Shown here piece by piece: positions 1-6,863 of a stretch of DNA of 64,000 nt. A program made the translations under genes and the position numbers. The stretch is from assembly GCA_024681475.1 (NCBI GenBank), contig JAILAT010000049.1, forward strand, positions 62,001 to 126,000, read 5' to 3'. Below the pieces are notes generated by a model. The model saw only the letters and a list, made by a program, of their open reading frames with translations, was not told the DNA's origin and did no database searches. The DNA is from Bacteroidales bacterium (lineage in GTDB: Bacteria > Bacteroidota > Bacteroidia > Bacteroidales > P3). Position 1 is the first letter of the stretch; each line of letters starts with the position of its first letter.

Positions 1-481
1 TAACTTCTCCGCAGCAAACATCATACACACAAAACTCCATAGTTTGAATCTTGCCATTATCTTCTTTTATGCCATAATTTAGCGACAACAATCTTTTGTT
101 TATTGCCAGTATCTTTACGGGAGATAAGCCATTTTCCACATGATTATCTCCGGTGTCCGTGTTAAAAAAATATGTTCTGTCTTTCCTTACAACAGCAATC
201 CACGGAGAATTGTCAAAACAGTAACCAGCTTCCAATTCACTACCACCTAATCTAACGGCATCTTCTACCTCCACTTCGTCAATCTCAATATCATATCGAT
301 CACTCCCCTCAATGATACTTCTTATTAGATGTTTCCCCGCTGACATTCGGAATGAATGGACGTTCTTCAAAGGCGTGGTCGCCTGATCAATGTAAAAGCT
401 ACGAATTTTTTCATCAAATACTTGAATCTGAAAATCAGTATTAAGATATCCTTTGTGTGGAAATATTGAGAAACTTTTCAT
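1..481 (-). CDS. Unknown protein, truncated by the window edge
   Basis: This open frame is missing from the ORF track because it has no stop inside the window. It begins at an ATG (MKSFSIFPHKGY...) and runs 160 codons off the left edge. There is no signal peptide and no membrane segment. The composition is acidic and suggests beta structure. I do not recognise the family. It has its own -7 box and shares the upstream inverted-repeat element of the other island genes. It follows the retron reverse transcriptase and its accessory gene on the same strand, so it may be further retron or defence cargo; that is inference from position and promoter only. Confidence 0.6.
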   Translation of the reverse strand, partial: MKSFSIFPHKGYLNTDFQIQVFDEKIRSFYIDQATTPLKNVHSFRMSAGKHLIRSIIEGSDRYDIEIDEVEVEDAVRLGGSELEAGYCFDNSPWIAVVRKDRTYFFNTDTGDNHVENGLSPVKILAINKRLLSLNYGIKEDNGKIQTMEFCVYDVCCGEV

Positions 482-502
482 AATTTGTTTTCTTTTGTGC
501 TA

Positions 503-535
503 CAAAAATACGAATCTCTCTCGCAGTCTTTTTGC
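503..535 (-). promoter_or_regulatory. Promoter with shared island operator (P1)
   Basis: On the minus strand the Bacteroidota -7 box TATTTTTG (503-510) lies 22 bp before the start of the truncated gene. Eleven bases upstream of it sits GCAAAAAGACTGCG (522-535), one of five copies of an imperfect inverted repeat found in this island. There is no clear TTTG -33 box, and the inverted repeat occupies that region. Confidence 0.6.
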
Positions 536-547
536 ACAGTTCTTTAT

Positions 548-1492
548 TTATTCCACAACTCTTTTAATGTCTAGAATTTCGTTTGTGATACTATTCCTTT
601 CAATTAGCACTTCATCGTTTTTTTTGAGCGTCTTGATCTTATACCATAATTTCCCTTTATCTAGACAAAAAACATTTCCATCTTCTGGTTTAATAAAGAC
701 TACGCCACTGGGAAGCACACTGGTTATCACACCAATTTCCTCCTTCTTGGCCATAAAAGTACTTATATGCTCAACAAAATTCACAAGCAGTCCATTGAAT
801 TTCAAGTAATAGAGATAGCGATGAGGAAGTATTCTCTCAATTATACTTTCTTGATAGGGGGTCGACTCTCCGCCTCTGTGATTAAGGTTTCTGCATTGGT
901 ATAGTTCATTTAATTCATTGTAAGTAGGTTCAAATACACCTTTGTAATACTTCCCATTATAATATACCCAATACAGAATGGCCCGAATTCTTTCATTGAA
1001 ATACAATTTCATAAGTGGCATATTCTTTCTAACATCATAATCGCTTTGAATAACAATCTTTCCTATGCTGGTTGTGTCTCCCTGATTGTTTATTACAACT
1101 TCGTCGTCCTTTCTCTCATTAAACAAACTAATGAATTTTGGCCTCTGGCAGAACCAATTGGTAATATTCTCCACTTGCTGGAAAACAGCAAGGCAATAAT
1201 CTTCAAAGTTATTTTCCCTTTTATAGCGCTCCATTCGGCAGAAATCTTCAACCAATTGGGGGACAATCTCCTTTATCGGGAAGTATTTGTAAAACTGTTC
1301 AGATTGTTCCTTGATAACTTTTTCTATGCAGTATTCGTATATCTCATTGATACGACCGTCTGACGACTCACTAAAAACACTCGATGCGGAATCCGTTTTT
1401 CCAAACAGTTCCCGCATGGCTGCATCAAATTCGGCATTCTGAGATGATAGCGTCTTTATCTTTTCAATGGTGTCTATAAGGCGTTTATCCAT
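548..1492 (-). CDS. Retron accessory protein with OB/cold-shock-like C-terminus
   Basis: A 314-aa protein whose start codon overlaps the end of the reverse transcriptase gene by 8 bp, so the two are translationally coupled. Residues 1-240 look alpha-helical and match no family I can name. The stretch CRNLNHRGG near residue 205 resembles the Arg-Asn...His motif of HEPN RNases but is one residue short of the usual spacing. The last 65 residues (GVITSVLPSGVVFIKPEDGN...) look like a small OB-fold of the cold-shock/S1 type, expected to bind RNA or ssDNA. Retrons normally encode an effector beside the RT, so this is the best effector candidate. The catalytic role is unproven. Confidence 0.7.
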   Translation of the reverse strand: MDKRLIDTIEKIKTLSSQNAEFDAAMRELFGKTDSASSVFSESSDGRINEIYEYCIEKVIKEQSEQFYKYFPIKEIVPQLVEDFCRMERYKRENNFEDYCLAVFQQVENITNWFCQRPKFISLFNERKDDEVVINNQGDTTSIGKIVIQSDYDVRKNMPLMKLYFNERIRAILYWVYYNGKYYKGVFEPTYNELNELYQCRNLNHRGGESTPYQESIIERILPHRYLYYLKFNGLLVNFVEHISTFMAKKEEIGVITSVLPSGVVFIKPEDGNVFCLDKGKLWYKIKTLKKNDEVLIERNSITNEILDIKRVVE

Positions 1493-2930
1493 AGTTATTT
1501 ATTATTGCATCCAAAGAAGCATTCAAATCTTCCACCAAAGAGCTTGAATCTTGCTTTGGAAGATAGTTTTTATTGTTGAAGGTGGCGATGTTTGTCGGCA
1601 CTGACTCACCATTGTTGTTGCCTGTGAATAATTTCAGCAGGCGCTCATTGAGTTTTCTATACGTTTCATCCTTTTCCCCTTTTACCATCTTGAGGTAAAG
1701 CAGCTTTCCGGCAATGACATTTTCTATGTGTGGTATACCTACATTGGGACGTGTGGTTTTGGGCGTATAGTGCTTTTCAAAGAGCCGTTGCGCTTCAGGC
1801 AAGCCTTTCGCTTCCCATATATGCAGGAAGAGACGTATCTGCTTGACATACTTCCGGGTGACGTTGGTCTGCTCATTTACAGTCAATCCCGTAACCTCCT
1901 GCCGCTCACCACTGTGGCAAAGGCGGGTCTTGTCGGCATTGATCTTGAAATGCTCCTCGTTCTCAATAATGTTATGCAGGGATTTACAGAACCTGCCGTC
2001 TTCTGCAAACATATTGGATGAGCAGCTGAAGGTGATGTCGTCGGCATAACGGGTATACTTCATGCCGTAGGCTCGCGCCAGTTTTGAGAGTTTCCTGTCG
2101 AGGTGTTCGCTGATAAAATTGGTGATGGTGGGCGATGTCGGCGCCCCTTGGGGGAGCACATTCTTCCCGTCAGCATTGGTGTAACAGCACAAGTCTGTGA
2201 CTATACTTGCCATTTTCTTGTCCATGCTGAAGGGTGCCACCAGCAGGCGCTTGAACAGGCGACCGGAAGTGATGCTGGGGAAGAAGTCTTTCAGGTCGAT
2301 GTTGTACACATACTTCTGTCCCACATGCACTCTAGCATTGGTCACAACCGACCGATGGGGGACAAATCCCATCGCTGCCTCGTGAGGGGTGTATATCGTC
2401 TGGAAAATCAGGTTCAGCGCGCGCTGGATCATTTTCAACCCAGCACAAGGGGCATCGATGGTGCGAAACTCTCCCTTCTTCTTTTTGGGCACCTGAAATG
2501 AGATATAGCGCTTCTTGTTGTGGGAAGAATAGGCGTAGTAGTTCAACATCCGGAGTGTCAACTTCCGGGCATCTCTTCCATAAAGGATGGTGAGTGCGAC
2601 ATTGAGTATGGATAATAAAGACTCTTTGGTCTTTATATGCGGCCATCTTTCACGAATCTCCTCAAGGCATTCTTCCTTCTCTTCCTCGGAAAGTGGATGG
2701 GCAACTTGTTTGACACCGTCTTCTTTCTGTTCTGTCTTAGGATTGCCTGTTGGTTCAATTTGTACATCCTCTGATGAAGATGCGCTATCATCGTCAAAGT
2801 CAATGATGGCGACTTCCTCTTCTGCTTCCATCTGCATGTCAACTTTTGCCGCAACTTTTTCCTCTTTTGGGCGGTTGCGGTCAAGAACCTTCTTCAGGTC
2901 GGATTTGCTATTTGCTTTTTTCTTTGACAT
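1485..2930 (-). CDS. Retron-type reverse transcriptase
   Basis: A 481-aa RT that would make multicopy single-stranded DNA from the adjacent ncRNA. Motifs in order: NARVH (198-202, retron motif X), DLKDFFPS (212-219, first catalytic Asp), LPQGAPTSP (259-267), YADD (295-298, catalytic pair) and VTG (346-348, retron motif Y). NAxxH plus VTG separates retron RTs from group II intron and DGR enzymes. The first roughly 85 residues are Lys- then Asp/Glu/Ser-rich and probably disordered, making this longer than the usual ~320 aa. A C-terminal region of about 110 residues follows the thumb. The msr-msd RNA ends about 20 bp upstream and the accessory gene overlaps its stop. All motifs are intact, so it should be active. 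Confidence 0.93.
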   Translation of the reverse strand: MSKKKANSKSDLKKVLDRNRPKEEKVAAKVDMQMEAEEEVAIIDFDDDSASSSEDVQIEPTGNPKTEQKEDGVKQVAHPLSEEEKEECLEEIRERWPHIKTKESLLSILNVALTILYGRDARKLTLRMLNYYAYSSHNKKRYISFQVPKKKKGEFRTIDAPCAGLKMIQRALNLIFQTIYTPHEAAMGFVPHRSVVTNARVHVGQKYVYNIDLKDFFPSITSGRLFKRLLVAPFSMDKKMASIVTDLCCYTNADGKNVLPQGAPTSPTITNFISEHLDRKLSKLARAYGMKYTRYADDITFSCSSNMFAEDGRFCKSLHNIIENEEHFKINADKTRLCHSGERQEVTGLTVNEQTNVTRKYVKQIRLFLHIWEAKGLPEAQRLFEKHYTPKTTRPNVGIPHIENVIAGKLLYLKMVKGEKDETYRKLNERLLKLFTGNNNGESVPTNIATFNNKNYLPKQDSSSLVEDLNASLDAIINNYG

Positions 2931-2950
2931 GCTCTAGTGTGTTCTTGTGT

Positions 2951-3224
2951 CCTTTTTCGCGATTGTCATTCCCATTACTCATTACTTCAGATCAATACTC
3001 CATAACATAATATCTCATAATAATACAATATCTCACATAATAACTACATCATCCATAAAACTATAAGATGTTATGACTAACTTTCAAAGCCATACGCTGA
3101 AAGTATGGACCCGCCGAATTACAAACATTTCTGTTTGTACCCACCAAGTGAGGCAGCAGGCGTACCAGGCTGCTAACAGCCTGGATGTTCTAATTCAGAA
3201 CAGGAATGACAATCGTTTCAAAGG
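2951..3224 (-). ncRNA. Retron msr-msd RNA
   Basis: Directly upstream of the RT on the same strand. The ends form the a1/a2 helix: a1 (3203-3224) CCTTT-GAAA-CGATTGTCATTCC pairs with a2 (2951-2972) as 13 perfect bp, a 4-nt internal loop and 5 more bp. Inside, going 5' to 3', are hairpins 3187-3201 (5 bp), 3165-3184 (8 bp, TTAG loop), 3121-3138 (7 bp, GAAA loop) and 3090-3108 (6 bp), which form the msr-like part. Then comes a long AT-rich foldback whose ends CATAACAT/ATGTTATG pair (3001-3075), the likely msd. The branching guanosine and exact msDNA ends cannot be fixed by eye. Confidence 0.85.
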
Positions 3225-3289
3225 TCTCTCTGGCTTTGGCTTTGATTATAGAGAGTGCCCATGCCGGTTTTCTCTCATTTTTGAATTTG

Positions 3290-3321
3290 CAAAGATACAT
3301 TTTTTAGTGCATCCGTGCAAA
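3290..3321 (-). promoter_or_regulatory. Retron promoter
   Basis: On the minus strand TTTG (3318-3321) is followed after exactly 20 bp by TATCTTTG (3290-3297), a full match to the Bacteroidota TTTG-N19-21-TAnnTTTG consensus. Transcription would begin near 3283, about 60 nt before a1 of the retron RNA. Confidence 0.75.
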
Positions 3322-3345
3322 TATTTCTTCTCTCGTTTTCGCTTG

Positions 3346-3378
3346 CAAAAGTACAACTTCCCTGCGCAATTTATATGC
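3346..3378 (-). promoter_or_regulatory. Second retron promoter with shared island operator (P2)
   Basis: A -7 box TACTTTTG (3346-3353) is preceded after 11 bp by GCATATAAATTGCG (3365-3378), a copy of the shared island element. It lies between the upstream 217-aa gene and the retron RNA, so the retron may be read from two promoters, one with and one without the shared element. Confidence 0.5.
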
Positions 3379-3417
3379 ATTTGCAATATTATATTCACAA
3401 GCAGGTCAATATTACCT

Positions 3418-4071
3418 TTATAATTCTGATAGTGTCGAACCTATTTCTTCCCTTTCGGCCAAATAGTTGAAGACACTTCTCAACTCTTTTTCCCACGGTT
3501 TGGAGTCATCTGGTATTTTAAGACCCATGATTCTCTTTATCAGCAGTCGGCAGGAATTCTTCATTCTGTCATTCAAGACAGTATTATCACAATAAATGGA
3601 GAAGGATTGTTTGTCGGCGATTTCGGACATCCTAACAATAGCATTGTTTAACTCATTGCCCTTCTGTGATTTCTCACCCTTTACTGCCTCATCTATTGCA
3701 TCAAAATACGAATTGACATTGTTCTCACTGCAGAAAATACTGTCATAGACGTTGATTATTCTGTCAAATAACATATCCCAATCACCCGGAATCGCAAATA
3801 TAATATCAACAGAATGGAGAAGGCTATTGTCCAAGAAATTGAATACATATTTGTCCATCATTGTGATTCTGGCATTCATATATGATTTTGAACCATAATG
3901 AAGGTTGGTTCGGACAATGATTTTTACATATCGTTCGGGTATTTCCAGTGTTTGTTCATGAAGTGGACATTTTATGCCTTTCTCATCATGTTCAGTAATA
4001 TAAAAACCAACTGCATAATTGTTGCTTTTTACAAGTCCCTTCTTGCTGTCATAGTATAAATGTAATGCCAT
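3418..4071 (-). CDS. Unknown 217-aa island protein
   Basis: The track ORF begins at 4230, but the 53 extra N-terminal codons cross the promoter and the end of the YhcG gene. I place the start at 4071 (MALHLYYDSKKG...), 20 bp downstream of a -7 box. The protein has no signal peptide or membrane span. The N-terminal half looks like beta strands and the C-terminal half is helical. I do not recognise the family. It lies between the retron and a DUF1016 nuclease and carries the shared island promoter element, so a role in the same system is plausible but not shown. Confidence 0.6.
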   Translation of the reverse strand: MALHLYYDSKKGLVKSNNYAVGFYITEHDEKGIKCPLHEQTLEIPERYVKIIVRTNLHYGSKSYMNARITMMDKYVFNFLDNSLLHSVDIIFAIPGDWDMLFDRIINVYDSIFCSENNVNSYFDAIDEAVKGEKSQKGNELNNAIVRMSEIADKQSFSIYCDNTVLNDRMKNSCRLLIKRIMGLKIPDDSKPWEKELRSVFNYLAEREEIGSTLSEL

Positions 4072-4090
4072 ATTGTTTTTTTTTCGTTTG

Positions 4091-4123
4091 CAAAAGTACA
4101 ACTGCCGTGCGCAGCTTATTTGC
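4091..4123 (-). promoter_or_regulatory. Promoter with shared island operator (P3)
   Basis: The -7 box TACTTTTG (4091-4098) is preceded after 11 bp by GCAAATAAGCTGCG (4110-4123), with CGCA/TGCG arms. It overlaps the last codons of the upstream YhcG gene and serves the 217-aa gene. Confidence 0.6.
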
Positions 4124-5255
4124 GTGCATCTTCTTTTTGTTGCTCCAGCTCTTCTACCGTTCGAGCGACCACCTCTTCGAGCTGGTAGGTTGACACTCCC
4201 AAAGGCTTCTGAATGTCCTGTAATGACCACTCAACAACAGTTTTGTCCGTTGACTTACATATAATCAAGCCGACAGACGGATTGTCACCCTCCCCACGAA
4301 GCAACTTGTCCGCTGCTGTGACATAGAAATTGAGTTTGCCGGCAAACTCGGGCACATACTTAACCGCCTTAAGTTCGATGATGACGTAACGGTGCTGCGG
4401 TATGTGGTAAAACACCAAATCGGGGAAGAAGGTCTGCCCACCGGGCATCTGTAGCTCCATTTGTCTGCCAACGTATGAAAATCCTTTGCCCAATTCCAAC
4501 AAGAACTGTGTAACATTGGCAACGAGCGCTTCTTCCAAGTCATGTTCACTATATCTCTCCTTTAAAGACAGAAATTCAAAGTGATAGGGATCCTTCAGTA
4601 TCTCTTTTGCCAACTGACTCTGTGGAACAGGCAAGGTGGTGTCGAAGTTGGTAATGGCAGCTCCATGAATTTGGAAAAGTCTTGTTTTTATCTGATTTTC
4701 CAAGTATGGACGTGACCAGTTTTCATCAATGGCTTTATGGATATAGTATAGTGCTTCTTCCAACGACTTACACCTTGTGAATATCTCGATATGCTGTCCC
4801 CAAGGTAAATGACCAAACAACTCGGGCATGTTTAATTTGTTAAGTGAAATTTCGTCAACGTCTCGTTGACGATTTGTGTCTCCCAATGGGTCACCAGCTT
4901 GGTGGCCAATTTCGTCAACGGGCCATTGACGATTTCCAACTTCCTCATAATAAAAAGCATACCAACGCTTCATATACTTCAGGTTTGTTACTGAAAAGCC
5001 GGTTGCATTGGGGAACTCTGACCTCAGGTCAAGACTCAGTTGATCGAAAAAACCGCTGCCCCACTTGCTTTCAGCCTGCATATGAGCGATGTCGCGTCCA
5101 AGACTCCAATAGTATTCAAGCATGGCCGTATTGACACGTACTGCCGCTTTCGCCTGGCTTTGGCAGAAACGCTTTTTAACGTCTGATAACCATGCCACAT
5201 ATTCTTTATCGGCAATCATTCCGTCTCGTGATATAAATGTAGGTTTAGCGTCCAT
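4116..5255 (-). CDS. YhcG/DUF1016-family PDDEXK nuclease
   Basis: A 379-aa protein with the DUF1016 N-terminal helical domain (about 20-130: LEYYWSLGRDIA..., LKYMKRWYAFY) and a C-terminal PDDEXK nuclease-fold domain (about 205-360). The active-site pattern is visible as FFPDLVFYH...VIIELKA, giving the Asp and the Glu-x-Lys, followed by the family signature GKLNFYVTAADKLLRGEGDNPSVGLIIC. The family is common in defence islands and near restriction systems; its exact substrate is not settled. The linker near residues 108-135 is encoded by two hairpin-forming repeats 60 bp apart. The gene has its own shared-type promoter. Confidence 0.88.
   Translation of the reverse strand: MDAKPTFISRDGMIADKEYVAWLSDVKKRFCQSQAKAAVRVNTAMLEYYWSLGRDIAHMQAESKWGSGFFDQLSLDLRSEFPNATGFSVTNLKYMKRWYAFYYEEVGNRQWPVDEIGHQAGDPLGDTNRQRDVDEISLNKLNMPELFGHLPWGQHIEIFTRCKSLEEALYYIHKAIDENWSRPYLENQIKTRLFQIHGAAITNFDTTLPVPQSQLAKEILKDPYHFEFLSLKERYSEHDLEEALVANVTQFLLELGKGFSYVGRQMELQMPGGQTFFPDLVFYHIPQHRYVIIELKAVKYVPEFAGKLNFYVTAADKLLRGEGDNPSVGLIICKSTDKTVVEWSLQDIQKPLGVSTYQLEEVVARTVEELEQQKEDARK
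4852..4932. repeat. Two in-frame palindromic repeats inside the YhcG gene
   Basis: TCGTCAACG-TCT-CGTTGACGA (4852-4872) and TCGTCAA-n7-TTGACGA (4912-4932) start exactly 60 bp apart, and a third small foldback CACCA-n3-TGGTG lies between them. They encode the similar peptides RQWPVDEI and RQRDVDEI. The 60-bp spacing keeps the reading frame. Confidence 0.7.
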
Positions 5256-5279
5256 ATTTCTATTGCGTTATTGAGACTG

Positions 5280-5311
5280 CAAAGATACGAAATAATTCGC
5301 AATTTATTAGC
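5280..5311 (-). promoter_or_regulatory. Promoter with shared island operator (P4)
   Basis: The -7 box TATCTTTG (5280-5287) is preceded after 10 bp by GCTAATAAATTGCG (5298-5311). It overlaps the stop codon of the upstream WYL gene and lies 24 bp before the YhcG start. Confidence 0.6.
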
Positions 5312-6371
5312 GCCAAGGTTTGTACATTTCATACATCGCTGTAATTCTTTCCATTACGGTGTCACGGATATTGTCCGGAGAAAGCACTATGAGGTCTTCT
5401 CGGAACGATATCAACTCCCGAATGAGCTCATAGTTCTCGATGCAGTCGATGGAGAAGAAGGCGCCGCCTTCCAATGTGGGATACTGCCTACGCAGTTCGG
5501 CTTCTTTTTCATTTCGATAGTGCTTCTGCGAATCGTGGATGGGTTTGGTGGCCACATAGTCCTTCGAGCGGTCGCTGACCCAGAAGAGGATGGTCTGCAC
5601 GGGGCGGTCGTCATAGAGCGTCACCCCGACAATATCATCGAAGCGCTCATTCAGGTCGCCTTTGTATTCCACATAGGGATGGCCGGGAAGTGGAACGATG
5701 CGGTCGATACGGTCGAGTGCGAAATTCAGTATCTTGCCAGTATCCTCGGCAGCAGCTATCAGAAACCAGCGGCGATTGTATTCCTTAAGCAGATATGGGA
5801 TGAGGACCGTATGCCGGTCTTCATCGGGAGCGGCAAAAACATGGTAGTGAAGCTCTATCACCAGCTTCTGTGAGATGGCGGTGAAGAGTTCGCCAAGACG
5901 GTTGCTATTCTCAAGCGGATTCTTGGTGAATGAAATAATCTGACGGTCGGACTTGATGTCGAGGCTGGCACGCAGCGACTCCAACCGGTCGAGATTGGGC
6001 AGTCCATCGAACTGACCTAGGAGTTTCATGGCTTCGCCAAGGATCTGCTTTTCGTCGTCGTTCATCTTCTGCTGATAGATGGAAAAGGAGCGGTCGCGAT
6101 AGCGGTGGCAGTTTTTCTTGACAGTCTTGTCGGGGTTGTTCCGGCTGACTTCATCAATTTGGTAATGCTCGATATCTGCTTTGAAAGGACCATGTTCCAA
6201 ATAGTTAAGGTCATATTCGATGGAGCGTCGCTTGATGGGTTTCATACTCATCTCCACAAGTTCCTCATTGACCAGTTCCAACAAATCTCCTGTGGAATAA
6301 TGATGGTATCGGTTGGCCAGCAGTTGGTCAAGTATCTTGTATCGGGTCTCTGCGTTTTTGTTGGTCGGCAT
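5307..6371 (-). CDS. WYL-domain transcriptional regulator
   Basis: A 354-aa protein. Residues 1-75 (ETRYKILDQLL..., RRSIEYDLNYL) resemble the winged-helix DNA-binding region of WYL regulators. Residues about 175-260 form the WYL domain (LVIELHYH...VLIPYLLKEYNRRWFLIAAAEDTGKILNFALDRID), a nucleic-acid or nucleotide sensing fold. A WCX-like C-terminal part follows. Regulators of this type control phage-defence loci such as BREX. It sits upstream of the nuclease and retron on the same strand. Its own promoter holds the most symmetrical copy of the shared island operator, suggesting autoregulation; this is inference. Confidence 0.85.
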   Translation of the reverse strand: MPTNKNAETRYKILDQLLANRYHHYSTGDLLELVNEELVEMSMKPIKRRSIEYDLNYLEHGPFKADIEHYQIDEVSRNNPDKTVKKNCHRYRDRSFSIYQQKMNDDEKQILGEAMKLLGQFDGLPNLDRLESLRASLDIKSDRQIISFTKNPLENSNRLGELFTAISQKLVIELHYHVFAAPDEDRHTVLIPYLLKEYNRRWFLIAAAEDTGKILNFALDRIDRIVPLPGHPYVEYKGDLNERFDDIVGVTLYDDRPVQTILFWVSDRSKDYVATKPIHDSQKHYRNEKEAELRRQYPTLEGGAFFSIDCIENYELIRELISFREDLIVLSPDNIRDTVMERITAMYEMYKPWR

Positions 6372-6397
6372 ATTCTGGTTATTTCTGTTTTCGACTG

Positions 6398-6432
6398 CAA
6401 ATGTATGACTGCGCTGCGCAATCTTTTTGCGC
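6398..6432 (-). promoter_or_regulatory. WYL gene promoter with best copy of the island operator (P5)
   Basis: The -7 box TACATTTG (6398-6405) is followed upstream, after 11 bp, by the perfect inverted repeat GCGCAA-n5-TTGCGC (6416-6432). The start codon is 27 bp downstream of the -7 box. Confidence 0.65.
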
Positions 6433-6456
6433 GAAATGGATATTTCTTTCTGTTGC

Positions 6457-6588
6457 TTATTCTCCTAGTTCAAGGCTCCATTCATAGACTGGTCGTATTG
6501 TGATATGATAGCCATGCTCATCAATCTCTTCACGCTCATGGTCGGTGAGAAGCAGAAGATTGTCGCATAGTGTCCGTTTGTCTATCAT
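6457..6588 (-). CDS. Small unknown ORF, 43 aa
   Basis: Too short for the ORF track. The ATG at 6588 opens MIDKRTLCDNLLLLTDHERE... and ends with TAA at 6457. It is preceded 20 bp upstream by a good -7 box TATCTTTG and ends just before the WYL promoter. The peptide is acidic and soluble-looking. I recognise no family. Promoter and position support translation; otherwise evidence is thin. Confidence 0.45.
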   Translation of the reverse strand: MIDKRTLCDNLLLLTDHEREEIDEHGYHITIRPVYEWSLELGE

Positions 6589-6607
6589 ATTCTATATTAT
6601 TGCGTTG

Positions 6608-6615
6608 CAAAGATA
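6608..6615 (-). promoter_or_regulatory. -7 box for the 43-aa ORF
   Basis: TATCTTTG followed by GCA, typical of Bacteroidota promoters. It lacks the CGCAA-N5-TTGCG element found in front of the neighbouring island genes. Confidence 0.5.
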
Positions 6616-6670
6616 CGACTATTTTTTTTTATTCAGTGCATTGTTATGCAAAAAAAATAATCACCATAAC

Positions 6671-6781
6671 TGCACTATTTTGCATAAAATACTGGTTGTA
6701 AGCTGCGTTATTTTGCAGATCTTGAATGTTTAAACTGCACTATTTTGCAAAAATCGACGCTTTAGATTGCACTATTTTACA
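6671..6781 (+). repeat. Four 14-bp direct repeats at 32-33 bp period
   Basis: TGCACTATTTTGCA occurs at 6671-6684 and 6736-6749, with near copies TGCGTTATTTTGCA at 6704-6717 and TGCACTATTTTACA at 6768-6781. Start-to-start distances are 33, 32 and 32 bp, about three helical turns, as expected for proteins binding the same face of DNA. No ORF is present here. Confidence 0.8.
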
Positions 6782-6789
6782 TGTAAATA

Positions 6790-6833
6790 AATTATGCAAG
6801 TTGCATGCAATATTGCATGCAACTTGCATAATT
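6790..6833. repeat. 44-bp perfect palindrome rich in TGCA
   Basis: The sequence is its own reverse complement over 44 bp, centred between 6811 and 6812, and holds two copies of TTGCATGCAA. It begins 30 bp after the msrA fusion gene ends and follows the four TGCA-bounded repeats. It could act as a bidirectional terminator, a binding site or a recombination site; there is no clear U tract. Confidence 0.85.
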
Positions 6834-6863
6834 ATGATTGATTCTTGTGTAATATATTTAACT

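Noticed and set aside
3084-3245. A second 9-bp complementarity (TCAAAGCCA/TGGCTTTGA) considered as the retron a1/a2 pair
   Set aside because: The 22-nt pairing at 3203-3224 with 2951-2972 is longer, encloses the hairpins properly and ends near the RT start. The 9-bp match would form a pseudoknot with it.
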